Source: Eumeta japonica (Eukaryota > Arthropoda > Insecta > Lepidoptera > Psychidae). From it: a stretch of 64,000 nt of DNA. The stretch spans positions 776,759 through 840,758 of the forward strand of contig BGZK01000073.1 of assembly GCA_005406025.1 (NCBI GenBank), in the 5' to 3' direction. Below, piece after piece: positions 23,318 through 34,615 of this stretch. The notes under the pieces are model-generated. The model worked only from the letters and a program-made list of their open reading frames with translations, had not been told where the DNA came from and did no database searches. The translations under genes were made by a program, and so were the position numbers. The number at the start of each line of letters is the position of its first letter. The stretch's first letter is position 1.

Positions 23318-23930
23318 TCTATACATATAATAAAATCGTAAGGAAGCCCCAATCTCTGTACATTAAATATTTTTTGAAGAAAAAAAAAAGCAAATGATAT
23401 ATCCTATATATATATTACAGACACCAAAGCAGCTGATTTTGAAATTTTTATCTGTTTCTTTGTATATTTGTCTTTTCGTTTATTCAAGCATCATTCAAAA
23501 ACTAATGGATCAATTTGAACAAATCTTTTTGTATCTTATTAGTAATAATCCACTATTTAGCTAAGGACTCCATTTATCACGTTACATTACCTAGGGGCTA
23601 ATCAGATATGAAATAAAATTTTTTCCCTCTTTTAAATTTTTAGTGCTTAAGTTTGGACAAATGATATCTACCCATGCTTAGCTTTTTTGACAGTATGAAT
23701 GTCACAAAAAAAATGTCCAACTATCCATAACTTTCTTATTTTTTTTAATTCAATGAATTCACGAAAAAGAAAGAAATCTCGCTGTAAATATTGTGGCTTT
23801 GAAGCAGACCATGATGTTTAAGATTTTCTATGAGTGATGAAAGACATTTAAGCAATGGAGAACAGCTTTTATGCCTTTTAAGAAACGTTGTTACAACCGC
23901 CGCGCGGACGAAGTCGCGGGCAACGGCTAG
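23318..23930 (+). mobile_element. non-autonomous Helitron (Lep1-like)
   Basis: The element starts TCTATACATATAATAAAATC and ends CTAG (23927-23930), preceded by the hairpin-forming words ccgcgcgg..gaagtcgcggg (about 23899-23920). It is flanked by A (23317) and T (23931), the canonical Helitron insertion between A and T with no target-site duplication. The interior is AT-rich and non-coding, so it lacks the Rep/helicase protein and would have depended on an autonomous copy. Length 613 bp. The resemblance to the lepidopteran 'Lep1' type is from memory. Ends and flanks are intact. Confidence 0.8.
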
Positions 23931-25330
23931 TTTTAAAATAAAGCTTCGATAAGTTCATCGATATACCAAACGATCGAATAGAACCGGATGGGCCCGTGTG
24001 TCATAATGAACTTGGCATTTTCCTTCCGTAGCTTACACGAGCGGCCCTCTTAAGCGGTGTCTATTTAGAGCGTGAAATTGCATTAAACGGATTAGCCGGT
24101 AGTTATTTTTCGTGCGAAACACGAAGCTGTTCGTTACCTAATCCACTGTGGCCGTTATATAAACAGAATCAACTGGAACGCTGTCTCATCGGAAACGGAT
24201 AACAGGGTTATGACAGACAGACGGCGAAGCGAATTGTCAGACAGTATTCCATATAATGCTGTCTGAAAATATATATAATGTATAAATGAAACTGATACAT
24301 AAGTTACAGAGCTACTTATTGTGTCCGGTATGTATAATTGTATATGCATGTTTGTTGCAAGAGAAGGGCATAAAAATATATCCGATTATTACGAGCGCGA
24401 ATTATGAATAGTCTATGATCCGGCATTAGAAAAACGCACCCTCATCTGTTAATTGAATCAAATAATGTTGTACAGGCAGATAACAGTATTATAAATTTAT
24501 GAGGACGATGTCTACCACCGCAGTCCTGCTGCTACTAACATTAATTAATTAATTACTATTTTTTTTTGCTTCTTATGTTATGTTGTTTGACATGGGTCAA
24601 AATTTTTGTAGGTTAAATACATAGTGGTTGGTTAACCGTCCACTCAATATCGACTTGCAGATCCTTACCTAAAATCTTTTCAGGAAGCTCAACTTGGTAC
24701 TAAAAATCGGCCTTTTTTTATTTTTTTTATAAATTAAACATTTACGCTATTAAGACAAATCCAACGACGTTATAGCTTTTCAAAACGGTATATAAATTTA
24801 ATAGTTACGAGTGAACATAGAAACGAAAATATATACATAACCCTATATTTGGACTTCGCCATAGTCGGGTAAATATAAGCCACACACATTCACCTTCAGA
24901 ATGCACATGGAGTATATTATATAGGTGTTACATTATTGGCAAACGTATTATCAATACCGACAGAGTGATGTCAATTCGGTCTGGTATAGCTGTTGCTGTT
25001 ATTTTAGATTTTTATCGTCCCATCGTTGGATTTCTTCTTCTTTTTCATATTCTCGTTATTCTAGATAGAAGGGCTTAGATCTGAAGGCTTGCACGTCGGC
25101 CTTGTACGAGTTGGAGGCTGTACCGAACGTTGTCATCACCGCGACGACATAGTCCAGCGCTGACGGCTTAACGTGTGTTTCGAGTCACGGGACGAATAAT
25201 TTGGCCCGAGTTGAAAAAGTATTGGCCGATTCGCTCGTGGTCTTGATTCGAACCGGACGCCATTTGGTTTCAAAGAAGTGCTATTGATTTATCGATCAAC
25301 ACTCATCTAATAAGGCTGCAGAAAATTAAT
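23931..25330. other. unassigned DNA
   Basis: 23990-24190 is moderately GC-rich and apparently single-copy. 25060-25260 is GC-richer, with tcttgattcgaaccgg (25243-25258), whose reverse complement resembles a pol III B box, so a minus-strand SINE fragment may lie there. The rest is AT-rich. Confidence 0.4.
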
Positions 25331-25334
25331 GGAA

Positions 25335-25850
25335 TAGAGGTAAGTAAATGTGAAAAAAAGCGAAATTATGTCCGAATGCTATATACGGGTAGAAGAAGAG
25401 AGAGTCGAAGAAGCGAAAGAGTTTGTTTACTTGGCTAGTCTGTTTACAAATGACGGTAAACGTGTTATAGATATTGAAAGTAGAGTGAATGCGGAAAATA
25501 AGTGAATGGGGCCTTGCTGGCTGTCACGAATAGTAAATGTATCTAGTGACAAGAGCATTTGTGTATGCATAATGGAGTTTTAGGCTCTACGCTTATGTAT
25601 GGCAGTGTAAGTAGAATTAATGCAGTGCAGATGCGATCCCTTCGTCGTATGTGCGAGGTGCATTTGAAAGATAAATACAGAAATAGTGACTTCAGACAAC
25701 GGTGTTATTTGAAATAAATTGAAGTAAGTAGTGTGGAAAAGGTAATGTTGTAACGATTTAGCCATCTGAAAAGATCAATAAAAGTAGACTGACAAAATAA
25801 ATACATAGAGTGAACGTGTGTGATGGAAGATCATTATGGTCGAAATTTTA
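25335..25850 (+). mobile_element. RTE-type LINE reverse transcriptase fragment, copy 2
   Basis: Plus-strand relative of the 1-785 element, covering the region after the RT active site. The open reading from 25371 gives RVEEAKEFVYLASLFTNDGK, then DIESRVNAENK and a stop; after a frame change it gives LMYGSVSRINAVQMRSLRRM and KYRNSDFRQRCYLK (to about 25710). Beyond this only scattered words survive. Several stops and shifts; non-functional. The NDGK, INAV-MRSL and RNSD blocks match the 1-785 copy directly. Confidence 0.85.
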
Positions 25851-26250
25851 AGAAACCTGGAACCAACGGGATCGCATAGAATGATTGACGAATGCCTGTA
25901 TGCACTGAAATCTTTTCATATGTATGATACAGATCTCGCCATGTAGAAAGTCTGTAGTCTCTGTCTACCCTTTTAGGAAAGAGGAACGAGCTTATGAATA
26001 AATACAATAATGTTCTCATAAATATACTGTGATTTTGTAGTCAAATTACCGAGTTTTACGTTTTTATTGTATTAAGTGAAAAACCTAAGCCCAAATTCCA
26101 AATTACACGAACTGCTATTTTTTTAATTAACTTAATAAAAAAGGAGGGGGGTTCCCAATTCGCATTAATTTTTGTGTACATATTACGCTATATTTTCGTC
26201 AACTGAAAACCGATTCCGAAAATTATTTTTTTGTTCGAAAGGGTAAGCTC
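25851..26250. other. unassigned AT-rich DNA
   Basis: No repeat recognised. The 61-codon minus-strand frame at 25834-26019 shows no domain. Confidence 0.5.
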
Positions 26251-26336
26251 TCGAGGTGATCACATTGTTACCAGTCAGTATCTAATGATGGGATCCCAGT
26301 AAAATCGATGGACATTCTCAAATTTATAGGCACGTG
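26251..26336 (+). repeat. 'gatgggatcc' dispersed repeat, copy 1
   Basis: Reads aggtgatcacattgtt (26254-26269), then atgatgggatcccagtaaaa and tcgatggacattctcaaatt, ending ataggcac. The second half matches 27.90-27.95 kb, and the first 16 bases recur exactly at 35980-35995. Probably part of a lepidopteran interspersed repeat whose full unit I cannot define. Confidence 0.5.
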
Positions 26337-26586
26337 AAGTGTATTTGAAATATTTTTTTAAGTTATTCAGCTGTTTGTATTTGAAAATCATCATCTTAGT
26401 TGTTGACCTGATTATGGAAGCCACAGCACTCCTAAATGGTTAAGAATTAAGGAATAATATTATGCTTTATAGAAAGAAACTGCTCTTCAATGTCTACTGG
26501 TAAGTCGTCGAGTTTGGGATCGACTGATTGGTAATAACGAGTCCAGAGCATTACATTGCTCATCATCAAAACCTCGATAATTTAAT
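26337..26586. other. unassigned DNA
   Basis: AT-rich; a weak echo of the flanking repeat (ctgattatggaagccacag, about 26410) may be another degraded unit. Confidence 0.35.
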
Positions 26587-26765
26587 GATGAAGCCAATAA
26601 GTGGATAGTGGAGCTGTTGAGGAGTTACTATTTACTATTAATTCCTTCCGGTTTGGGCTCATTTATTTTGTTTTAACGAGTCTCTCACCTTAGATTTTGA
26701 TGTCAGGGACTTATGATGAAGCTAGGAGGGGTGGATAGTGGTCTTCAGGAGTTACCACTAGACAA
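26587..26765 (+). repeat. degraded direct repeat, period about 128 bp
   Basis: gatgaagccaataagtggat onward (26587-26630) recurs as gatgaagctaggaggggtgg onward (26715-26760); both contain gtggatagtgg and gagttac. Two units of a tandem or a duplicated segment. Confidence 0.5.
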
Positions 26766-27896
26766 GTCTAACATAAAATAAAACATTTGTTGTATAACTT
26801 ACTTAACGTAATTGAATAATGTATTAATTATTGTTGAACGCAAACCTTTGGTCCAAAACCGACCGAAGACGAAAGCGTGTGAGGCAGAACGGCGCACAAG
26901 CAAATTTGCGTTGGCTAGCAGCTGGTTCTATAAAAGTAATTAAGTAGTTATCGCGAATATTTAATTAATAATGGTCAATACATGTTTTAATTTTTTGTAG
27001 GCTTTAAAAAATGTTATCAATAGCTTTCTAGTTTGAGAGCTTTTTTGAAGTCTATTTCTTTAATGTAATTTATTGAGATATAAAGATAGCTTGTATATTT
27101 TTGAAGCAACGCCTCACTGAAATGCCATTTGACATTTTAGAAATAACTAATAAATACTAACCGTATAAGTTTTGTAATTTTTGTGGAATCAAATCTCTGT
27201 AACTAAATTGATCAGACAATTGAAATGACATTTATAACACAGTTAAATTAATCGAAAACAGTGCAGTGATATTTAACATTATTTACTTAAACTTTACCAC
27301 AGTTTTAATCAGTTAACAAAAATTTTGTAAATTGAAATTTATTTATTAGCAATAAATTATTTGAAAAAAAAAACAACTACTTACAAATTCCACAAAAAGC
27401 ACTATCTGCTTTCTCGAATGCTTGTTATTTATTTTCAATTTGCAAAAGCGAAGAAGTATTATCCATTAACAATATGGTCTCCGTTTTCTTGCAGCAAACT
27501 ATATGATTTAATTCTTTTGATATTCTATAAATATTCTTAGTGCATTAAAATATGCAATGGGGAGTTAATGCCATAATAATGTTATTGCGAGTTTAATCTA
27601 CGGTTGCATTTACAGATTCAAACGGGGAGACTCCATACACCACGTGCCGGTAATTGGAGAATGCAAGTGCATTGTCAAGTATCACTTAAAGTTAGGTAGG
27701 GGAGAAGAGCTCGGAATTTATGATATATCATTAAGGGCTCCAAAGCAAGAAAAAATAAATATTCAGACCTTTAGAGCATTTCTTATATTGGAACGACAAA
27801 TGGACGAATAACTCAATATCACGCCAACCGATTTAGATGATTCTTTTTTTATTGGAAAGGATGTACTTCAAGGTTAGTTTGATGACCCTTTGGTTA
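26766..27896. other. unassigned AT-rich DNA
   Basis: No gene or recognised repeat. Confidence 0.5.
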
Positions 27897-28130
27897 GGTT
27901 CTGATTATGGGATCCATGACAAAGTAATGGAACTCTTCAAATCTTAGGAGCAAATTAACGATACTCGGCCGAATCTCTTATAGGCCATCCGGATATTTGA
28001 GTCACCTACCGTAACGTCGTTACGGTCAAGTAATTGTCGTAGTCGAATATGATGATCAATGGAACTCCTTAACGGCTTGCAGTAAGGGTGCGATCTATGA
28101 ACAGCGCGTTTAGTAGGTCTACCCATATTC
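27897..28130 (+). repeat. 'gatgggatcc' dispersed repeat, copy 2
   Basis: tctgattatgggatccatga followed by atggaactcttcaaatctta (27900-27944) parallels 26281-26330. A further word, atgatgatcaatggaactcc (28048-28067), looks like a third degraded unit of the same type. A perfect 18-bp palindrome ctaccgtaacgtcgttacgg-like stretch is at about 28007-28025. Sits about 90 bp upstream of the large foldback. Confidence 0.45.
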
Positions 28131-28220
28131 AGACAAATTAGTTAGTGTATATCAGATTTACTAAAAATCAAAAAATAAACAAAAAGTTTTACAAAAAAAA
28201 CAAACTTCAAAACAAAAACT

Positions 28221-28857
28221 ATTCCAAAACAAATTAGTATGCACTAAAATAAAAAATAATTGCGTATTCTTCTACAACTTAATAATCAACTTACTTTTTC
28301 TACTCATCAATATGTAGGTACGATCTATGTGTTTACCACGCAAGAAGGTAGGTAGGTACCTACCCACTTCAAATTTAACTCAACACATACCTATGAACAA
28401 CAAACAATGATTAAAATATTTTTAGAGTTCTAAGTAAAATGAAATGAAAATATTAGACTACTTAAAAGTCAATCAAATTATTACGATAATATAATGTAGT
28501 TACAATTATTGTTATTTTTGGAGTCGATGTCTATTGCTAGGTATGTTGTAGTGTTTCTTTGGCTGACACCGACTCCAAAAATGACAATAATTGTAACTAT
28601 ATTATAACATGGTAATCATTTGATTGACTTTCAAGTAGTTTAATATTTTTCATTTCATTCTACTTAGGAGAACTCTAAAACATATTCTTATCATTGTTTG
28701 TTATTCATAGGTATGTGTTGAGTTAAATTTGAAGTGGGTAGGTACCCACCGACCTGTGTAAAACAGATCGTAATCATATGATGAGTAAAAAGTAAGTTGA
28801 TTATATGTAATACGCAATTATTTTTTACTTTTAGTGCATATTAATTTGTTTTGGAAT
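28221..28857. repeat. large foldback: ~300-bp inverted arms, 33-nt loop
   Basis: The left arm (28221-28531) and right arm (28565-28857) are reverse complements over almost their whole length, with the loop at 28532-28564. The longest uninterrupted match is 43 nt: 28355-28397 against 28704-28746, from ggtacctacccacttc to acctatgaa. Other exact blocks include attccaaaacaaatta at the outer ends and tttttggagtcg next to the loop. A few small insertions and point changes show that the arms have diverged, so this is not an assembly artefact. There is no coding sequence. If transcribed it would fold into a long hairpin RNA. It may be a foldback transposon or a hairpin-siRNA locus. Weaker AT-rich similarity may extend the arms outward by another 50-80 bp. 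Confidence 0.85.
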
Positions 28858-29225
28858 ATTTTAATTCAATTCTTTGCAAATTTTTGTTTTATTGCATATA
28901 TAGATAATTATGTATACATTTAAAAATATTACTAATCTGACTGGATTGGTCGTCGGTAACCCATCTTATTGATCTGTCAAATTGTAGGTTTATGAATTCG
29001 TATGACCAAACTAGACGATGTTGGACGAGCGGAAGGGTCGATAAGTGCCACGTGAATATCATTGAAAAGGGCGAGGGTCGCGTGACACTTTTTGGTTGTA
29101 TTTGTCAAAAAAAAAAAAGCGAAACGTCGTGCCATTTATGGATGAATTGATGGATGTCCTTTAAGCGAGATATCATTAGCAGTCCATACATAAATACGGT
29201 GTGGATTTCGAACCTGTACGGGCTG
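28858..29225. other. unassigned DNA
   Basis: A poly(A) run at 29107-29118, and next to it aattgatggatgtcctttaa (29144-29163), a word repeated with two changes at 2434-2453 (aattaatggacgtcctttaa). Probably a short interspersed repeat, not further defined. Confidence 0.4.
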
Positions 29226-29425
29226 AGCTTTGATCCTGACCACGGAACAGTTGACTGATGACTTTTAAACTAAATCAAAATAATGCGCACGCGTGCTTCA
29301 GAGATTACATTAAGCCTCCGGTCACGGATGCCGTCGTCACTTCGGTGGCGGCGGTTAGCGATCCCCCAGCCTGCACTCGGCCAGCGTGGGGAGCTTAAGG
29401 TCTATCCCTCGATCTGGAACTAGAA
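29226..29425 (+). mobile_element. SINE body ('taagcc.cggtcacgga' type)
   Basis: taagcctccggtcacggatg (29312-29331) and gcactcggccagcgtgggg match, in order, the copy at 59.19-59.34 kb. On the minus strand caggttcgaaatccac (from about 29224-29209) resembles a pol III B box, so a second, opposite SINE head may abut it. Boundaries approximate. Confidence 0.5.
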
Positions 29426-29875
29426 GGTTGTGGGGTACTGTGCTTCAGGGATCGGGCGATTAAATCTGACACAAAAATACTGGCTGTCAAAGAATTATTT
29501 ACCCTGGTTATGGACAGAACACAATTCTTATTTAAATTAAAGAATTCGAAATATTTAAATGACTGTCATAATCGGATTTTGGTATTTTTGTTGAATCATC
29601 TTTAAAACCGCCCGTTCTTGAGGTGGGTCCTCTCGGAATCTATTCATTTAAGATTGTGAGACTTTAAATTGATGAGGTTAAGTTGGCGAGGAATTAAGGG
29701 CTGCAGACGAACTTAACCATCAACGCTGTGACAGCGTCCGTAATCATCAGCTTTTCTGGACGGAGCGACTGGTCCAATTTGACTCGAGTAAAAAACACAA
29801 TGAATTCGCCCTTCACCAGATTTGGAATTTTTACGTATAATCACAAATAATCGGCATAGACCCCTGATGTGGTCA
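29426..29875. other. unassigned DNA
   Basis: No gene recognised; 29640-29790 is moderately GC-rich. Confidence 0.4.
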
Positions 29876-30152
29876 ACTTGTTTGCGGTACAAAAATGGGT
29901 CAGCTCGATCGGTGAGACTGCCCTCTCACAGAATACAGACATGAAGTAACAGCTTCTTCTGTTGCCTTTCGTACAGAGAATGAGAGTTCCGGCGACTCCC
30001 TACCCCCTATAACGCCCTACTCCCCGTCTGTTCCTGCTTTCTTCAGTCCCTACCAAAAAGACTGGCAACGCATTGGTGGCACTTTTGGGCGAGCGCGCAT
30101 GAGGGACGGTGACATCCTACTTTCTGGTGGCTCGTGTGCCCGTTTGCAACAC
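29876..30152 (+). mobile_element. LINE/SINE 3' module ('ggcaacgcactggtg' family), copy 1
   Basis: Shares an ordered set of words with 35.6 and 50.2 kb: cagaatacagacatgaagta, gtttcgtacag-like text, gagagttccggcgactccc, a C/T-rich centre, ctggcaacgcattggtggca, and at the end acggtgacatcctactttct, ggtggctcg and gcccgtttgc. I recognise the last words as a very common lepidopteran 3' module. Non-coding; the 60-codon frame starting at 30109 is incidental. Confidence 0.65.
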
Positions 30153-31108
30153 GAAAAAGTTCAATATATCTATATATTTATATACTTATTTCACATTTAT
30201 TTCAACTTCCATGTTACAGCCGTGTAATAATTTATACATTTTAATTAATCCAACACGACAGACGACTGTGTGTTATTGCGTTCCGATTTAAAAAAGACAG
30301 TTCAATACTCCGATGGCGCAGATTCAAAAGGTTTACAATCAAGACGAACACCGTATCCCCGACTGAACCCGCACAGGCCATACATCACACGTTATTGCCA
30401 TATTTATCTTGGAAGCGATGCATAAATAAAAATACTATTTATCTTTCGGGCAACACCTTCCGAGAGGAACAACGGCCGTATTTCACAACGCGGACGGACG
30501 GACGGACGGATTTGCTTTTGAAACCGCTAATTAAGTTGGACGGCGGTTTATCAACCTACCTACGCACTTTCAAGATATATGCGGACGTCTACTCCAAATC
30601 CGCGAAGTCGGTTTAGAGAATCGAGCAAAGCGTATGAGACGAAGTTGTGTTCCTTTAAAGTCAATATAACGGATTTTCTTTAGAAGTTACTGTTGTAAAT
30701 TTACTCACTGAAAAACGTATCCTTTTACCTTTTTTTGGTTTAAGTACGTTTTTTGAATATTGAGAATAATACGTTCATTATGGATGTTTATTTCTATTTG
30801 TAACAGTTTCATATTTGACTAGATTTCGCCCGCGGATCCGACCACCTAGACAGACGACGAATTCTTCTATTCTTTTACATCGATTCATGACATTATTGCC
30901 CATGATACCGATCTCGATCCGTTTGTCGATTGCGTCACAGAAGAATCCATACTTTCACACCGAAAGCGCACGTAATACCGCTAATTTTACTATGAAATCA
31001 TCTTATTTATATTCTGCTCTTGAACCTATATCGGTCTCGTTCGCATTCCTATCCCCTACCGATGATGAACCTTTTTTTTTTTAAACTGACATTATAGATA
31101 GCCAAATG
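30153..31108. other. unassigned DNA
   Basis: 30300-30620 is moderately GC-rich and looks single-copy, with a (GGAC)n tract at 30492-30510. The 89-codon frame at 30815-31084 has no domain. Confidence 0.45.
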
Positions 31109-31322
31109 CCATAAGCAAAGTATTCGTTCTATTATCACGTAAGTCAAGTCGGGAGCAAAAGCTAAATCTTTATAGATTATACCTTATATGTTATCCTGAT
31201 ATATAAGCTACATTACTGCTAAATTTCAGCTGATTGTCTTAAGTCGCTAAAGCGTGATTTAGTGACAAACATCCAACCATACAAACTTTTACATTTTAAA
31301 AATAAATAGAATTGTGATTGTG
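31109..31322 (+). mobile_element. LINE 3' region, copy 2
   Basis: Parallels 17.2-17.4 kb: cgttctattatcac, tatagattatacc..atgttatcctgatatata, aaatttcagctgattg, gcgtgatttagtgacaaaca and catacaaacttttacatttt. Together the two copies define a non-coding LINE tail of about 200 bp. No RT portion remains. Confidence 0.55.
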
Positions 31323-33344
31323 TATAACTAGGTTTGAAAAGAACCACTTTGAAGTTTCTTGTTCGAACCTCTTGAAGGATAAATGCCTAATAAACGAATG
31401 GTCATTTCTAATATAATGAAAATTCTTAAAACATTATGACTTATTTAAAATGTTATTTTATAACCTGCGAAATAAATATATTTTGCATTTTAATTGGAAT
31501 TAAAATTTATTACTTTTTTAAATTTATTGAGTGTACAGATCATGAATATGGTACAGGTTAGAAGGAAAATAGATTTTTTTTAATTTTCTGTCACAAAATG
31601 ATTAGTTAGCGTTGAATCGAATACTTGGGATGATTTCTAATCGGAACATACAAACCACGAATATTTATACTGTAGTAACATCTTGTTATGGAAAACTTTG
31701 ATAACAGGAATAATTGAAAAATCCGCCACAAGATTTTCCGATAATGGAAAAATCGTCTATTTCGCCGATAGTTCTGCTCGTTGGCTTTTCTTCTTCTGTC
31801 TCTATGGTATAAGAATCTTCTCTAGCTATCAAAATTTTTTTCTCTAACTATCAAATTCCTTCTCGAATCGAATCAAAATATTCATCGAGTACTTAAGGCC
31901 TGTTATAAATTGGAAAAATTTTAATTGCAACCATAATTGTGTAACTTTTGGGTGTAACAATTTTAATCCTGCCTCATGTGCGTCCATTCAATCGAATCTC
32001 GCCTATTCTCGCCAGAAAACTTAGATTTTTACCTATAACCTTCATTGATGGGTTTTTAAAGAAGAATTACTATACTCCCATGGCCACCATTTCAAACATT
32101 TATCTGTTTCAACATTTTTCCCAAGAGAAAGAAGTGGTGATATAAAATTTTTGGTGTTCAAACATTGATCTATAAAAATAGAGAAGATGCACAGACCCGC
32201 GCTCAAAGCTCAGTAAATGAGTGCTAAAACAGACAGTTTAGCACTCATTACATTTAGTGTAGTTTTGTCGCATCTTTCGTTACGACATCGAAGTATACTG
32301 TTAAAAAATGCAAAAAATAACACGTAAAAAGCTATGATAAAAGATGGAATTTCTTATTTACGATAAGCGAAATTTAGTTTGTTTATAGGTGCTCAATCGC
32401 GTATTATAATGAGTATTTTGTATTTCTTCATTTAAAGTAGCATCAAAAGCCAAGATATAAACCGACTTAAAAGAAATAGACCTACGCAACACCGGTCTCA
32501 TAACATTATTCGGTCGCTTAACAAAAGAGACTCTGTTCTTATCCTAATGGAGTCACCTTTTTTATTTATTATTTGTTTTATATTTATAAAAATCTTAAAA
32601 TTAACTTTAAAAGGAAATTATACAATATATAATGTGTTTATTATATTTGAATTTGTTTTTAACAAATTACTATACTCTATACACTAGAAATTATCAAGTT
32701 CTTTTATGCATATTTTCACCGACATTGTAAAATTAACGATTCATATTAATTTTAATCTTATGTGATTACTACATTAAACTTTATTATGAAGAAAAATATG
32801 CTATGATTCTTATCATACATTTAACCAAAAAACAATAATAAAGATTTAAAATAATATTAAATCACTCCACTGATACCTTGTTTTAGAACAGCACGCGTAA
32901 ATTATAAAAAGATAAGGCTTATTGTCTTCCAATAACAAAATGATCATTACTTGTTCGCTTTGCACTTAAAAATGAACCTTATATGATGACATTTCGGTTG
33001 AAATGTAAGATGATAAATTATGTTCCTTCCCTTCTCTTTCTTTGGCACTGCAAAATGGTATCATAAAATGTGAGACAGAGACAAAATCGATATAGTACGG
33101 GACTGAATATCTTCTCTTTTTTGTACATTTATGTGTTCAAAGCCCAGTAATACTAACCCCGAGGTTTTGTCATCGATAACTACTTCACAGGCATTTTTAT
33201 CCATCAGGATATAGGTAGCATCGACAACAAAGATAGAGTTTACAACACAGATCTGGCGAAGTTTTACTTGTCCACCAGAAAACCCGGTGGTCAATATTAT
33301 GGTTTCGTTCGAGTCGTGAAGTACGAATGTGAACTTAGCGATCT
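31323..33344. other. unassigned AT-rich DNA
   Basis: Contains a perfect 13-bp hairpin at 32216-32249. The minus-strand frame 33294-33061 (77 codons) reads as a varied, protein-like sequence (VNSIFVVDATYILMDKN, EVVIDDKTSGLVLLGFEHI) but matches no domain I know; it starts beside a SINE and has no splice or promoter support. The frame at 31948-32145 is treated as chance. Confidence 0.4.
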
Positions 33345-33502
33345 ATCTGATGAACCCGGCGTTGGTTTAGGCTGACGGCCGCGACTGGCGGCTTGGAGTG
33401 CTCTCGGAGGCACATAGCGGGTGCTTCAACTTGATTCAAGTTAAGGTCTCATTGGTCGATCGGCCCTTGGTCACTTCCCGACGCCTGCTAATTCGAAATA
33501 GA
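33345..33502 (+). mobile_element. SINE-like repeat, copy 1
   Basis: gactggcggcttggagtgct, gcttcaacttgattcaagtt and cattggtcgatcggcc follow the same order as ggccggcggcttaaggtggt, ccggtttaattcgacttaag and catcggtcgattagtcggg at 38.65-38.74 kb, so the two are copies of one family. Non-coding. Confidence 0.5.
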
Positions 33503-34284
33503 AGCTCTCAACCTATGAGATGCTATCGCTCTCGTTTGATGTTATGATAAAATTATATTAACATAATTTATCATTATAAATAAATTATGTAACGGTCTAT
33601 AATCTATGTTTCGTATTTAATAAATATTTTCGAATAATCCCAGAATATTTGTTAACATTGAATAGGTTGCCAAATTCTCACTTACAAATTACGAAAACTA
33701 AATGCAAGTTTCTGAATCGTAAGGCATCTGACTGGAATAAATCTACTGATTCGGCAAGTCAGATGTTATTTAAGATTTTAGGATAAAAAAAATCGCTAAG
33801 CTATCATCAATCAAGTTTTAAGATGTGGCACGCCTTGTATAGCTTCAAAAGAAACGAAATTTTAATCGGCTATACGATTTCAATGCAACCTACCGGCAAA
33901 CGTCGGCAAATTTTGATAAATCGTTAATGTGTTTAAAGGCTTTGTTCATATTTTATTTTTTTGCAGTTAAGTTCAAACTTTTGACTGCTCAGATGATGAA
34001 AACCTTTTTAAGTCTATTTTGATATATAGATGGCGTCAAGTGTTGAAAATGCGTAAGGTTTCTGTTTGAAATTGCGAATTTGATAATTTTCCTATTTTTC
34101 ATGTATTAAGTGTAATAAGTTTAAAATTATTTTGTATAATATTTTATATACGTATGTTACTGCGAATAATATTTACAAATATAATAAATAATAATTATTC
34201 TATGTATTTTATCAATAATATTATTTGGTACAATTTATTATAACGAATTAGTGATTTTTTTGGAAGTAATAAAAGAATAAATAG
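33503..34284. other. unassigned AT-rich DNA
   Basis: Nothing recognised. Confidence 0.5.
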
Positions 34285-34306
34285 TGTAATTATCAAGATA
34301 ATTACA
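34285..34306. repeat. perfect 22-bp palindrome
   Basis: tgtaattatc and gataattaca, 10-bp arms around AA, 19 bp before the SINE that follows. Confidence 0.8.
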
Positions 34307-34324
34307 TTACTTAATAATCGGTAA

Positions 34325-34615
34325 TGAGAAGTGTTGGCTCAGTGGTTGACACTATCCTTTTGGAACGAAAAGGCATCAGGTATTCCATCATAGCCATGGG
34401 CAAATTGATTAACAAGTGTTTTTAAGTCAAACGAAGCCTTCACTCCTTGCCTCGTTTAGCCTCCGGCTTCGGGCGTTTTCGTCACGTTGACGGTAACTTG
34501 CGTCAGCGACCCCCGAACAGCGCCGAATAAGCTAGAGGTCCAAGTTCTCGACCTGAATTAAAAACATTTCGGTAGTCTGTGCCTCCGAGAAGGGTGGTTG
34601 ATTAAATACTGATAG
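34325..34615 (+). mobile_element. tRNA-derived SINE with intact A box
   Basis: A pol III A box, tggctcagtgg, lies at 34335-34345. The expected B box near 34380 is degraded (aggtattccatc), so it is probably transcriptionally silent. gaaaaggcatcaggt links it to the SINE at 5.86-6.06 kb. The body (ttagcctccggcttcgggcg, acggtaacttgcgtcagcga, ccccgaacagc) is GC-rich against its surroundings. Confidence 0.65.

Noticed and set aside
30492..30510. (GGAC)n as the tail of an 'accggcca' element
   Set aside because: The flanking catggcgaaa..ggaaccctaa words are absent, so it is listed only as a simple tract.
34335..34400. Possible tRNA gene with good A box
   Set aside because: B box is destroyed and the sequence continues as a SINE.
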